64,000 nt of DNA from Candidatus Aenigmatarchaeota archaeon (GTDB taxonomy: Archaea; Aenigmatarchaeota; Aenigmatarchaeia; CG10238-14), in NCBI GenBank assembly GCA_018304545.1, contig JAGVVZ010000001.1, forward strand, positions 95,495-159,494, in the 5' to 3' direction. The notes below the pieces were generated by a model. The model ran no database searches, had not been told where the DNA came from, and saw nothing but the letters and a program-made list of their open reading frames with translations. The position numbers and the translations under genes are program-made. This document shows, in pieces, positions 25,404 through 34,704 of this stretch (position 1 is the first letter of the stretch; each line of letters begins with the position of its first letter).

Positions 25404-26750
25404 TTAATATGGATAGAACACAACTTCAAATCTTTCCATTTGTATTCCGCCTAATCCGGCATGGGTAGATATCTGATCCTCAAAGCAAACAACTTCCTTG
25501 CCATCAAAATCACCAAACAAGATTATATCTGCCTGATTCTTCATTTTTGCCCATTTCTCTAATTTTTTAATTTCGTAAGAACTTAGCAAATATTTATGCA
25601 GAGGATTTTTTTCTCTTCCAAAATACGATATTTTTTTGTTATTTTTTTTAACTGCTACCATACCTATTCCATTCACACTGATTAGTCTCTGTATCAAACC
25701 GGGATAAATTTTATTAATTTCATTTTCACTTAATCTGTGTTTAAAATCTCTGAAATAAATCAAAGACGTTGGCCCACCATCCAAAATTATAATTCTTGCT
25801 TTTGGGTTTTTATCTTCTGAATAGTATATATCTGGAAATTCCGCAATCAATTTTTTATTTAAATTCAAGTGTTCTGACAATATATCTTCTAATCTTTTTT
25901 TATTCAATCTCTGAAATATTTTAGAATATGTTTGTCCATGATCAGAAAATAATTTAACAACGTATCCTTTTCTGTTCGCCATAATAAGCAATTTTGTAAT
26001 ATACCCGTCCATCAACTTGAGTTCGTTAAATGTAAGCTTATTTTTATTACCAAATCTATGAGCCACCATATCATAACCTTCCCAATTCCAATATATCGGA
26101 TGTGTTTCTTTTCTTATCTCATCAAATATCTTAGATATAGAATAATGGGGCAGTATACCTGTACCAAAAGATCTGGCTAAAATCAAGATTGGTTTTATTT
26201 TAACTCTATATTTGGGATTTATAGTCAACCATCCAAAAAAATCCTCTTTTGTTTCAATGAAAATGTGTTTAATAACATTTAATGCTAGTGCTGGCTTATT
26301 TACAAAACTATATTCCAAGATTTTTTTTAATGATTTTTTTATAGATATTTCAGATTTAGCATTGGCGCTCATAGACAAGGATGAAACATTGCTACTCCCA
26401 CCAGAAAATATTGAATCAAATACTACCCCACGCGTAAATTTTCCATGTTTTTTCATCTGTATTTGTCCTTCCAGTTCAAACATTAAATCTCCGAACGACG
26501 CGCTTATTAATTTGTCCTTTTTCTTTATATACCATCTATAGCCTAGTATATTCTCGCTGAGTCCATAAAAAAGTTTGGCTTGAAAAATAACGGTAGAGCT
26601 GGGTAAAACAGTTCTTTTTTTAAGAATATTCACGTTTTTTATTTCTAAGTATTTTTTCAAATGCGGCATGTATCCGTCTTCTAAGGCTTTTTTCAATATG
26701 GAATAAGAAAGACCGTCTATCTGAAGATATATTATTTTATTCTTTTTCAA
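25404..26750 (-). CDS. Alkaline phosphatase superfamily phosphodiesterase
   Basis: The start YLQIDGLSYSILKKA contains the first metal Asp of type I phosphodiesterases, and KKRTVLPSSTV offers the Thr/Ser nucleophile region. Later metal ligands appear as LFSDHGQ and DQISTHAGLGG. Length (448 aa) is typical. No signal peptide is present, so it is probably cytosolic. Candidate substrates are phosphodiesters or phosphonate-like head groups; the exact one cannot be told. Confidence 0.8.
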   Translation of the reverse strand: MKKNKIIYLQIDGLSYSILKKALEDGYMPHLKKYLEIKNVNILKKRTVLPSSTVIFQAKLFYGLSENILGYRWYIKKKDKLISASFGDLMFELEGQIQMKKHGKFTRGVVFDSIFSGGSSNVSSLSMSANAKSEISIKKSLKKILEYSFVNKPALALNVIKHIFIETKEDFFGWLTINPKYRVKIKPILILARSFGTGILPHYSISKIFDEIRKETHPIYWNWEGYDMVAHRFGNKNKLTFNELKLMDGYITKLLIMANRKGYVVKLFSDHGQTYSKIFQRLNKKRLEDILSEHLNLNKKLIAEFPDIYYSEDKNPKARIIILDGGPTSLIYFRDFKHRLSENEINKIYPGLIQRLISVNGIGMVAVKKNNKKISYFGREKNPLHKYLLSSYEIKKLEKWAKMKNQADIILFGDFDGKEVVCFEDQISTHAGLGGIQMERFEVVFYPY

Positions 26751-26851
26751 GATTTAATCACCAGTCAATTGAAATATGAATAGGCTTCATTCTCTTTAAG
26801 TGTTATTAGTAAAAGAATAAGAAATTACTCTCTAAATACTTTATAGATAGT

Positions 26852-27040
26852 ATGAATCCGGCGCCATATAGATCGAACGGCCCTTCTATGGGTATTTATG
26901 GGATATTAGGTGGGCTATCTAGCCTAATGATATATGGAACATTTATACATTTATCTAACAACTACGCCAACGATATACATGTAATAGTTGCTGTTATACT
27001 GGGATCTATCATAGGGGGAATTTATGGCAATACGAGATAA
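26852..27040 (+). CDS. Small two-pass membrane protein, unknown (62 aa)
   Basis: Two hydrophobic segments (GIYGILGGLSSLMIYGTFI and VIVAVILGSIIGGIYG) are joined by a short polar loop. I do not recognise a family. The ATG is preceded by a TATA-like TTTATAGATAG, so the message may be nearly leaderless. Confidence 0.45.
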   Translation: MNPAPYRSNGPSMGIYGILGGLSSLMIYGTFIHLSNNYANDIHVIVAVILGSIIGGIYGNTR

Positions 27041-27126
27041 TAATTACTATTCTACCGATAGATTTCTTTAATACAAACAAAATTAAAATTCTTTAATAAA
27101 GCAAATCAATTATTTTAGGTGGAGCA

Positions 27127-27318
27127 ATGGAATATTTTTTCAAATGTGATTGTGGTATCATAATAAGATGTCAAGCATCAAATGACATAGAAGGGCTACG
27201 GAGATTGGTTATTGATGGGACTAAACATATGAAATCCGTGCATTCTGATATAAAAATATCTGAAAAAAATATGAAGAAAATAGAAGAAAGAATCAGAAAA
27301 GAAATGAAAAGAAAGTGA
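27127..27318 (+). CDS. DUF1059-like small protein (63 aa)
   Basis: The N-terminus KCDCGIIIRCQASNDIEGLR and the downstream KHMKSVHSD match the small DUF1059 pattern (CxCG followed by an HxxxxH segment), which suggests a bound metal. The C-terminus is a basic helix. An AGGTGGAGCA site precedes the ATG. The function of the family is unknown. Confidence 0.65.
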   Translation: MEYFFKCDCGIIIRCQASNDIEGLRRLVIDGTKHMKSVHSDIKISEKNMKKIEERIRKEMKRK

Positions 27319-27335
27319 TCCCAATAATAAAATTC

Positions 27336-28199
27336 TCACGAAAGAGCAATCAATAAAGTACCTAAGATCATTATAATTGACCCTAATAATCTTTCTTTTA
27401 TATTTTTTTCCTTAAAAACAAAATATCCAATCAAAACGCCAAAAATTACGCTCAATCTTTTTATTGATATTACATATGAAACATAAGCCATGTTAATTGC
27501 TATCATCTGAGTTATGAAACCGAGACCACCGAAAAATCCTATCGGAACTAATATTTTTAAATTGCTGGACATTATTCCTAAGGGATTTTTTGACTTCAGT
27601 AAAGTCAATATGGATAAGACTATTATAAAAATTATATTTATACATAAAGCATAAAATATTGGAGAAGAGTTTTTAATGGCGATTTTATCAAAATTAGCAC
27701 CTAGTGCCCATATAAAGGCAACTATAAGCATCAGTCTAGGACCCTTTTCTGTTAATAACATTTTAAATGGTCTTAAATATCCTTTAGATTTTTCTTTTAT
27801 GTTAAGTACGTATGAACCAAATACAATTAATATAACGCCCACGAATCCCAACAAGTTAGGGAATTCACCGACAATTATTGGAGATAAAATCAGTAAAAAT
27901 AAAGGTGTAAATGCTATAACAGGCAGCACGATAGACAATTCTGACGACCCGATAGCTTTCATATAAAGGACATGAGAAATAGGACCTATAATACCTATCA
28001 CAATTAGTATTGGCCAAAATCCTGGTTTGATTTCCGGAATACCTGTGATTAGTAGAGCTATCAATATTATAGGAAACGAAAAAAGCCAGAATGATAAAGA
28101 AACTGTATATACATCTATATTTTTTAAACTTTTTTTACTGAACAAATCTTTTACTGATTCAAAAAATGCTGATAAAAGGGATAATATTAACCAAAACAT
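27336..28199 (-). CDS. EamA/DMT-superfamily transporter
   Basis: Ten hydrophobic segments and an internal duplication are visible, with the second half ending in FGVLIGYFVFKEKNIKERLLG, the typical EamA repeat end. The first repeat has the matching LLILSPIIVGEFPNLLGFVG. The 287-residue length is standard. Substrates of the superfamily vary widely and cannot be predicted here. Confidence 0.9.
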   Translation of the reverse strand: MFWLILSLLSAFFESVKDLFSKKSLKNIDVYTVSLSFWLFSFPIILIALLITGIPEIKPGFWPILIVIGIIGPISHVLYMKAIGSSELSIVLPVIAFTPLFLLILSPIIVGEFPNLLGFVGVILIVFGSYVLNIKEKSKGYLRPFKMLLTEKGPRLMLIVAFIWALGANFDKIAIKNSSPIFYALCINIIFIIVLSILTLLKSKNPLGIMSSNLKILVPIGFFGGLGFITQMIAINMAYVSYVISIKRLSVIFGVLIGYFVFKEKNIKERLLGSIIMILGTLLIALS

Positions 28200-28306
28200 G
28201 TCTATAATTATATTACGGTGTATTTAAAATATTCTTTTATAATATCATTGGGTTTTCTATTTAATAGAAAAAGAATTTTTTAACTTTGGAAATAAGAACT
28301 ATAGCT

Positions 28307-29374
28307 ATGAAAGGTTTAGATAAATCCAGTTTTAGCAGAATGACCGAAGAAACAGCTGATAGCATCGTTCAGCAAACGGGATGCGATAATATAGGACTTG
28401 GTATCATATTAGGAACAGGTGCAAGTAGAATTGCAAGATTAGCATACGATGAAGGGGATGTTAAAATTGATTATGAAAGTATTCGTCCCACTATACCTGG
28501 AACCACTATAGAAGGTCAAAAATCTGAAATTGTGGTACTAAGAAATAGACTACCAGGACATGCAAGTATTATTTTGTTTGGAAGAAGACCTCACACTTTT
28601 CGTTTATCCAGTGATTACGAAAATCCTACACCTGATGAAATAGCATTAGAAGTTGGCTATATACCAGCTGTCTTAATGCATTTGACAAGACATGGAAGAA
28701 GATCAGGAGCTATTATAACAACGGACGCTGTAGGAGGGAGTATACACGATGGACGAAAAGGCAAAATATTAAAACCCGGTGACATAGGGATTGTGAGTGG
28801 CTACTATACATTGGATAGAGGAGTGCATATAGGACAAGCAATTGGAGGTCCATTTTTAGATAGAAGAGATATAATGGATGAAAAAGGTATTTCGTTAGCA
28901 AGAAGAGCAAGTAAAATAAGCGGAATACCTACATATCCAGGAGATTTATATGCTGTGCATGGACCTGATTTAGAAACATCTCCAGAATATATGGCATTTC
29001 TTTTGATGGGAGGAATTCCATTTGTTGGTATGACAGGACCCGAAGCTGAAGTGTGGTACTCTCTCAAAGGAAATATACCATTAAGAAATTTACATTTGGG
29101 TATTGTATCAGATAACACATTACCACGTCCTTATCAATTAGAAAGATGGTTAAATGTTGCGCTTTCCAGCCACCCATTTAGAAATTACATGACAGAAGTG
29201 TTAGAATTAAGTAGAAAAGCTGAACATACAAGAACAACACATGAAGAAAATATTAAGGCTGTAAATAGGACAACACCAAGAATTGCTAGACTATTACATA
29301 CTTATGTTGCCTTATTATATGGCATAGAAAAGGCAAAATATTCTGGAAACTCTCCATTATTCACATATCAGTAA
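28307..29374 (+). CDS. Purine nucleoside phosphorylase family protein
   Basis: Trimeric PNP/MTAP-type features are visible: GLGIILGTGAS for phosphate binding, LTRHGRRSGAII, LKPGDIGIVSGYYTLDR, and the base-binding end GPDLETSPEYMAFLLMGG followed by PFVGMTGPEAEV. The enzyme would split purine nucleosides with phosphate for salvage. At about 355 residues it is somewhat longer than usual PNPs, with a helical C-terminal extension. A TTG at 28286 is an alternative start, but the ATG at 28307 is preferred. Confidence 0.75.
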   Translation: MKGLDKSSFSRMTEETADSIVQQTGCDNIGLGIILGTGASRIARLAYDEGDVKIDYESIRPTIPGTTIEGQKSEIVVLRNRLPGHASIILFGRRPHTFRLSSDYENPTPDEIALEVGYIPAVLMHLTRHGRRSGAIITTDAVGGSIHDGRKGKILKPGDIGIVSGYYTLDRGVHIGQAIGGPFLDRRDIMDEKGISLARRASKISGIPTYPGDLYAVHGPDLETSPEYMAFLLMGGIPFVGMTGPEAEVWYSLKGNIPLRNLHLGIVSDNTLPRPYQLERWLNVALSSHPFRNYMTEVLELSRKAEHTRTTHEENIKAVNRTTPRIARLLHTYVALLYGIEKAKYSGNSPLFTYQ

Positions 29375-29407
29375 TATTCAATGTTAGATAATGATTAGTT
29401 GTTATTT

Positions 29408-29881
29408 CTACTTACTTATTGATTGAAAGGTTGTATTATAAACAAACTCGAAGGATTTTCTTTCTCCCATCAAACCGTTTATGTCATAATCAATGTCCAA
29501 TTTGAAAATGATCTCATTATTCAATACGTCTATTGGTGATAAATTTTCATTGAATGGAATTGACACATATGGTTTATAAGTTCTGACAGATTTTGACGGA
29601 ACAATGTCAGAAAACTTTTGTCCCCAACCAACTTCTTTAGAATTAAGAAACACTCTATATGAAACAATTTCTATATTCATTGGATAATCTGTTGGATTTG
29701 TAATTTCCAGATTGCTAGTAAAAACGGCTCCTGTTGGATTAATATAAACGAGGACAAGATTGTTTGAAGTAACAGTTGGGGAGACAATTCTGGCATAAAA
29801 ACCACTTGGATTAAAGTTTTGCATAAAAAACGCTGCAACAATAATTAATGATAAAATCAGAAATTTTTGGTAAAAGTTCAT
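29408..29881 (-). CDS. Membrane-anchored LEA14-like beta protein (157 aa)
   Basis: A single hydrophobic segment at the N-terminus (KFLILSLIIVAAFFM) acts as a signal anchor. The rest looks like a beta sandwich, with LEITNPTDYPMNIEIVSYRV recalling the LEA14/WHy domain repeat that begins with N-P residues. It probably sits outside the cytoplasmic membrane. It is divergent from the TPM-domain gene. Confidence 0.6.
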   Translation of the reverse strand: MNFYQKFLILSLIIVAAFFMQNFNPSGFYARIVSPTVTSNNLVLVYINPTGAVFTSNLEITNPTDYPMNIEIVSYRVFLNSKEVGWGQKFSDIVPSKSVRTYKPYVSIPFNENLSPIDVLNNEIIFKLDIDYDINGLMGERKSFEFVYNTTFQSISK

Positions 29882-29968
29882 AATTATTATTTATTCTGCC
29901 GATTTTTAACCTATGTGTATTACTGGTGGTTAAATACTATTTTTAATTGTATTAAACAAAATATATGC

Positions 29969-30835
29969 ATGAAAATTATACCAATTATTCTAATAATTTT
30001 GATTGCTTTTCCTTTTGTTTCCGCATTAAATAAGCCACAATTGCAAAAATACGTAAACGATTTCGCTAATGTTCTTGACTATGATTGTGAAAATAAAATT
30101 AATTCTATTGCAGAAAAAATTGAATCGGATTCAACGGCTGAAATAGCAGTTGTTACAATGAGTAGTTTATGTAATGAATCTGGGTGTGATGATTTAGAAA
30201 AATATGCGAATGAATTATTCAGAGAAAACGGGATTGGAAAAAAAGAAAAAAATAATGGCGCAATGGTTTTAGTTTTTATCCAGGATAGAAGATATAGAAT
30301 AGAAGTGGGATACGGCTTAGAAGGAAATATACCTGATATTGTGACTCATCAAGTAGCCGAGAAATACATGGTACCAGAATTTAAAGCTGGAAACTATTGT
30401 AATGGGTTGTATTATACTGTGTATAATTTAGGAGAATATATTAAAAATCCGGAGGAAAAAATTCAAACAGACTATAATAAACCTCCTGAAAAATTAAGTT
30501 ATTTGGGTTTTTATATTTTTGCTATAATAATAGCTTTCTCAGTTATTCAGATAGTTTTGAATAAATCCTGGGAGGGTCTAATTTTCGTAATGCCTTTTGT
30601 TTTGTTTATAGGAACTTTTCTGTGGAGTGAAGGTAAAAACAATAAAACCATCTTATTTGCTGTTTTACTTATTTTACTTGTAGCGATAATTATAATTGTA
30701 AAGGGATTAAAGCAAAAAAACAAAAGAAGCGGCTTTTATCATATATTTAGTGGGGGATCTGGTAACGGAAGTGGGGGAGGCGGAAGCTTTGGCGGTGGAA
30801 GTTCAGGTGGTGGGGGTTCTAGTGGTAGATGGTAA
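29969..30835 (+). CDS. TPM domain membrane protein (YgcG-like)
   Basis: A signal peptide (IIPIILIILIAFPFVSA) is followed by the TPM domain, starting QKYVNDFANVLDYDCENKI and including AEIAVVTMSSL and YRIEVGYGLEG. Two membrane segments follow at about residues 165-215. The protein ends in a Gly/Ser-rich tail (SFGGGSSGGGGSSGRW), characteristic of YgcG-like proteins. The ATG at 29969 is preferred because the signal peptide starts there. It forms a conserved pair with the LemA gene 33 bases downstream. Confidence 0.88.
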   Translation: MKIIPIILIILIAFPFVSALNKPQLQKYVNDFANVLDYDCENKINSIAEKIESDSTAEIAVVTMSSLCNESGCDDLEKYANELFRENGIGKKEKNNGAMVLVFIQDRRYRIEVGYGLEGNIPDIVTHQVAEKYMVPEFKAGNYCNGLYYTVYNLGEYIKNPEEKIQTDYNKPPEKLSYLGFYIFAIIIAFSVIQIVLNKSWEGLIFVMPFVLFIGTFLWSEGKNNKTILFAVLLILLVAIIIIVKGLKQKNKRSGFYHIFSGGSGNGSGGGGSFGGGSSGGGGSSGRW

Positions 30836-30868
30836 TGCTTAAATCTTACCCATTATAAATATCTAAAG

Positions 30869-31459
30869 ATGCCTAAAAAAAACGTTTTATCAACAGGTAA
30901 GATTGCTTTAATATCGTTAGGTGCCCTAGTTTTGTTCTCTATTCTATTTTTATGGTTATCTTATAACAGTCTTGTAAGCAAAGAATTGAATGTTGAAAGC
31001 AAATGGTCAGATGTCCAAGTACAATACCAAAGGAGAGTTGATTTAATACCCAATCTCGTAGAGTCAGTAAAGGGATACGCCCAATTCGAAAAATCTACAT
31101 TAACTGAAATAACGCAATTAAGAACTCAATGGACAAATGCAAGAACAATTGATGAAAAAATAAATGCTGGTACTCAATTAGATTCTGCTATATCTAGATT
31201 ACTAGTCACTTTTGAAAATTATCCAGATTTAAAAACAGTAGAAACTGTTAACAATTTAATGGTGCAACTCGAAGGAACTGAAAACAGAATTTCTGTTGCT
31301 AGGAGAGATTATAATGATGCAGTTAGGGGATACAATACTATATTGAGACTGTTCCCAACTAATATAATTGCGAACCTGTTTGGGTTCGAGAAAAAAACAT
31401 TCTTTGAAGCCCAAGAAGGATCAGAAAACGCTCCAAAAGTAAATATAAAAATTCAATAA
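30869..31459 (+). CDS. lemA: LemA family protein
   Basis: An N-terminal membrane anchor is followed by the conserved LemA sequence SKWSDVQVQYQRRVDLIPNL and later ENRISVARRDYNDAVRGYNT, then LFPTNIIANLFGFE. The protein projects a helical bundle outside the membrane. LemA genes are often next to TPM-domain genes, as here. The role of the pair is not known. Confidence 0.94.
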   Translation: MPKKNVLSTGKIALISLGALVLFSILFLWLSYNSLVSKELNVESKWSDVQVQYQRRVDLIPNLVESVKGYAQFEKSTLTEITQLRTQWTNARTIDEKINAGTQLDSAISRLLVTFENYPDLKTVETVNNLMVQLEGTENRISVARRDYNDAVRGYNTILRLFPTNIIANLFGFEKKTFFEAQEGSENAPKVNIKIQ

Positions 31460-31462
31460 CCC

Positions 31463-31933
31463 TTAAACAAGACCCCAATTCTTCCAACTATCAGGAAACT
31501 TAAACTGAAGAAGTTTCCAATAAACTATTAGTTGCCCATGATGCATTATTTCATGGTCGATCATCCAAAACAAGTGTTCGTAAACTGTTGGATTATATGA
31601 ACCCCATTTTATTATTTTATCCCATTCCTTTTCGTTTAATTTATTAAGTGTTTCTAACATTCTTTCATCTTCTATTTTTAATGCAGTAATCAATTCGTTT
31701 TTATTATCAAATTCCTTTCCATATATTTTTTTAGTAAAATCTATCTTTTGCGTTTTAATTGCTTCAATATAACAATGCTGGATGTTAGCCAAATGTCTAA
31801 ACTGTTTAGATAATGATCCTAAAGCGTCACTGGGAGAAAATGTCAGTTTATCTTCTGGTGTGGCTTTCAATAAATCAATAGTTTGAGTTCTATGATATTT
31901 CCAGGAGTTGAGAAATTGACTTAATTTTGACAT
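31463..31933 (-). CDS. DinB-like four-helix metal protein
   Basis: The pattern of His residues fits the DinB/YfiT fold: QFRHLANIQHC near residue 45 and a C-terminal EHLFWMIDHEIMHHGQLIVY, which would supply the metal-binding triad. Length (156 aa) is normal. Family members are often thiol-dependent transferases for low-molecular-weight thiols, which would agree with the thiol-related genes further on, but this is inference. Confidence 0.82.
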   Translation of the reverse strand: MSKLSQFLNSWKYHRTQTIDLLKATPEDKLTFSPSDALGSLSKQFRHLANIQHCYIEAIKTQKIDFTKKIYGKEFDNKNELITALKIEDERMLETLNKLNEKEWDKIIKWGSYNPTVYEHLFWMIDHEIMHHGQLIVYWKLLQFKFPDSWKNWGLV

Positions 31934-31992
31934 ACTAAACTATTAAACAAAATAAATTATATATTTAATTATATAACGTCTATTATGGTATT

Positions 31993-32217
31993 ATGTTATT
32001 TGGAATAGTGTTGCTTATGCTGATTCTGATGTTGTTGGTATTAGGATTAACTGTGTTTATAATAGTGTTCTGGATGTGGATGCTCGTAGACTGCTTACAA
32101 AGAAAAAAATTCAACGACAAACTGGTATGGGTTATCGTATTAATAGCTCTGAATGTAATTGGAGCTGTTTTGTATTATTTTATTGCCAAAGAAGAAAAAA
32201 GGAATAAAAGAAAATAA
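31993..32217 (+). CDS. PLDc_N-like small membrane protein (74 aa)
   Basis: Two membrane segments flank VFWMWMLVDCLQRKKFNDKL, and the second ends in NVIGAVLYYFIAKEEKRNKR. This matches the phospholipase D nuclease N-terminal-like (PLDc_N) membrane module, here free-standing. The function is unknown. Confidence 0.75.
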   Translation: MLFGIVLLMLILMLLVLGLTVFIIVFWMWMLVDCLQRKKFNDKLVWVIVLIALNVIGAVLYYFIAKEEKRNKRK

Positions 32218-32233
32218 AAAACTAAATGTCTGC

Positions 32234-32704
32234 TTATTTTTTCTTGTGTTGATACATGTCTTTCCAAAGTTTTATTATGCCAAGGTATACCAATATTGTT
32301 AGTCCGACTAGCAAAACCAAATATAAAATACCTAACCCAGACCAATATCCACCAATACCCTGCATCATATTTTGACCCATCATCATGTTCATCATATTAC
32401 CACCCATCGCACTATTTGTTTCGCCACAATACATCATTTTTGCCATATCAATATGAAATTGTTCTTCAATTTCTGTACCTTCCTTCATACCCATCATTTG
32501 ATGCATTAATTCGTGGCCTTCTCCTGGATGCATTTGTTCCATTAAATACTCTCCGATTTGCTCAAGTTGTTCATTTGTAATTTTATCACAGCTAATTCCA
32601 GAATCCATTAGTTGCTTTGTTTCATTAAAATTGTGTTCATGAGCAAATACTAAGCCCATGCTGAGCAACAAAACAAAATTTATAATTGCCAATACTTTAC
32701 GCAT
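32234..32704 (-). CDS. Met/His-rich exported membrane protein, probable copper binder
   Basis: A signal peptide (VLAIINFVLLLSMGLVFA) precedes an extracytoplasmic domain rich in Met and His (MEQMHPGEGHELMHQMMGM) and then MGGNMMNMMMGQNMMQG. A C-terminal membrane segment and a basic tail end the protein. Met and His clusters of this type bind Cu(I) or Ag(I). It lies 17 bases downstream of the EamA gene on the same strand. No enzyme motif is visible. Confidence 0.65.
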   Translation of the reverse strand: MRKVLAIINFVLLLSMGLVFAHEHNFNETKQLMDSGISCDKITNEQLEQIGEYLMEQMHPGEGHELMHQMMGMKEGTEIEEQFHIDMAKMMYCGETNSAMGGNMMNMMMGQNMMQGIGGYWSGLGILYLVLLVGLTILVYLGIIKLWKDMYQHKKK

Positions 32705-32721
32705 TTTTTTATCCCCCTTCT

Positions 32722-33630
32722 TTATATTCCTGTCACCAATTCACTCTTAGTTTTTATTGTCATATACGATCCAATTATGATCATCATAGAACCAACCAAT
32801 TGTAATAATGGAAGAGGTTCTTTAAACAGCAAATAACCGAATCCCAACGAGATAATAGGACTTAGCAAGAGAAATGTAGCTGCTTTAGACGCATTAATTA
32901 ATTTCAAACTCCAATACCAAAAGAAGACGTAAGAAAATAGAACTATTGTCGAAATTCCTATGTTTCTCCAAGCTATTATGTCTAAGTTGAACAAGGTCTG
33001 ATATTTATTGGTTAGAACTAAAACCCCAAACAATATAAGCCCTCCAAAAAACATTCTGGAAAACGATACAACAAAGTTTGTTTCACCCTCTCTTAATACT
33101 TTTTTTGCAATAATATTTTCTCCTGCCCATAATATAGTTGCCATAATCACTAACAAATCTCCTAAACTTGGGTTTTGCCAAAATTCAGTCGACTTTATTT
33201 GAGTGAAATAGATTAACAAGATTCCAAAAAGCATCGCTGTTAAAGCTATCCAATGAGTTTTTGATATTTTTTCTTTTAAGAATAAGACACTAAAAACAAC
33301 AACATAAAACGTTAATGTTTTGTGTAAAAAGGCCGCTCTACTAGATGTTGTTAATTTAAGTCCATTAAAATAAAGTAAAAAGGCTATAGATCCTCCTATC
33401 AACGCTATTAAAAGCATGTATTTCCAATTCACTTTTTTAAATGAATTAAATGAAAAGTTAGATCGCCATAAAGATAAAAACAAAAATATAATACCTATTA
33501 TCAAGGATCTCAATGCAGTAAAAACAGTTGGATCCAGTTTAACAATGAACAACTTATTCATTGGTATGGCTATACCACTAACAATTGCCGTCATTATTGC
33601 AAACAACGTTCCCAGACTTTCTTTATTCAT
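32722..33630 (-). CDS. EamA/DMT-superfamily transporter
   Basis: Ten membrane segments with two EamA repeats are visible; the first ends VVVFSVLFLKEKISKTHWIA and the second ends LGFGYLLFKEPLPLLQLVGS. The length of 302 residues is standard. The start overlaps the upstream gene by eight bases, so it belongs to the trxB-nadM operon. The substrate is unknown. Confidence 0.9.
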   Translation of the reverse strand: MNKESLGTLFAIMTAIVSGIAIPMNKLFIVKLDPTVFTALRSLIIGIIFLFLSLWRSNFSFNSFKKVNWKYMLLIALIGGSIAFLLYFNGLKLTTSSRAAFLHKTLTFYVVVFSVLFLKEKISKTHWIALTAMLFGILLIYFTQIKSTEFWQNPSLGDLLVIMATILWAGENIIAKKVLREGETNFVVSFSRMFFGGLILFGVLVLTNKYQTLFNLDIIAWRNIGISTIVLFSYVFFWYWSLKLINASKAATFLLLSPIISLGFGYLLFKEPLPLLQLVGSMMIIIGSYMTIKTKSELVTGI

Positions 33631-34198
33631 GAACCCTCACATCATATTTCGGGTGTGTATTAAAATAATTTTCTTTCAACTTATACAATTTTTTAGCTAA
33701 AGTTTTCGATATTTTCTCAACTACAAATTTTCTATGCACTGTTACGAAATCTTTTATCTTAAGATCTTTGGCATAATCTATTTTGTATTTTTTCGTTCCT
33801 AAAATTGTTTTTATAAGTGCGTTATTCTCAGAAACACTCATAACCTCTCCAGAATATATTCTACATTCTGTTGGGTCGAAATCTCCCATTTGTTCAAATC
33901 TTTTATCTACCATTTCATCATGATTAAATAAATAGTACTCTCTTAATACTTCATCGTCTATTATTTTTTTATTTTTTTTTTTTGCTATCAATCTACACAT
34001 CGCATATGCTACTTTAAAATTTTCCTCGCATTTGTTTTCTATTTCTTTATTCTTAGAAATATTTTCTATTAAATTGTCGACAAATTCTTGACTTTTGTGG
34101 CCTCTATGAACTAGAGTTTCCGCGCATGGAGCAGCATATTTGAAGAACAAATGCCTATTCTTTATTTTTATAAAAGCCACCCAATAATTAACCGACAT
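33623..34198 (-). CDS. Hydrogenase-associated DUF6390-like protein (tentative)
   Basis: The protein starts NYWVAFIKIKNRHLFFKYAA and has a helical N-terminal half. The C-terminal half is a small beta domain (CRIYSGEVMSVSENNALIKT), which resembles the HypC-like barrel found in proteins encoded near NiFe hydrogenases. I assign it to that group only tentatively. It overlaps nadM by 11 bases and the EamA gene by eight. Hydrogenase genes lie about 1.6 kb away, which supports the idea. Confidence 0.5.
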   Translation of the reverse strand: MSVNYWVAFIKIKNRHLFFKYAAPCAETLVHRGHKSQEFVDNLIENISKNKEIENKCEENFKVAYAMCRLIAKKKNKKIIDDEVLREYYLFNHDEMVDKRFEQMGDFDPTECRIYSGEVMSVSENNALIKTILGTKKYKIDYAKDLKIKDFVTVHRKFVVEKISKTLAKKLYKLKENYFNTHPKYDVRVHE

Positions 34199-34673
34199 TC
34201 GAAAGTAGTTTTATTCTATTTATTCCATCTATCTTTTCTATATATTTAGCTATCTCTGGCGGAACCGAATCTTTCCATATCTTGCCATGATATATTCTTT
34301 CCCTTATCTTTATTCCACTATATTTTTCTGAATTTACAAACTTTGGACTTTCAATTTTTTTCAATTTATAGAACAATTTCTTAATCCAAGGATTTCCGCT
34401 AATCACAACATCAAATCTCTCATTTTTTACAAGATAATTTGTCCAATGTTTATCATGCTCCATATCATGAATGCCAACAATCTTGATTTTGTCTCCAAAA
34501 CATAGTCTTACCATTTCCGCTCTTTCTTTGAAAGTAAAGGGGTTGTCAGAATTTAGTTTATTTGTTGCTGCAATGGCTATAATTAGTTTGTATTTTTTCA
34601 TTGTTGTTTTGATAACTGTCATATGACCTTTATGCAAGGGTTGAAGACGTGCTATAAACAATGCTGTTTTCAT
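34188..34673 (-). CDS. nadM: Nicotinamide-nucleotide adenylyltransferase (NadM type)
   Basis: The enzyme joins NMN and ATP to make NAD. The nucleotidyltransferase motif is ALFIARLQPLHKGHMTVIK, and the ATP-binding end appears as YSGIKIRERI. FDVVISGNPWIKKLF is also typical of archaeal NadM. The ATG at 34673 is preferred because GAGGAT lies four bases before it. It follows trxB by about 30 bases, so redox cofactor genes are grouped. Confidence 0.92.
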   Translation of the reverse strand: MKTALFIARLQPLHKGHMTVIKTTMKKYKLIIAIAATNKLNSDNPFTFKERAEMVRLCFGDKIKIVGIHDMEHDKHWTNYLVKNERFDVVISGNPWIKKLFYKLKKIESPKFVNSEKYSGIKIRERIYHGKIWKDSVPPEIAKYIEKIDGINRIKLLSNVG

Positions 34674-34704
34674 TTCTATCCTCAATTAATATTATATTAT
34701 CATA

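Noticed and set aside
27336..33630. The two EamA genes as a recent duplication
   Set aside because: Their sequences differ along the whole length; both simply belong to a large superfamily.
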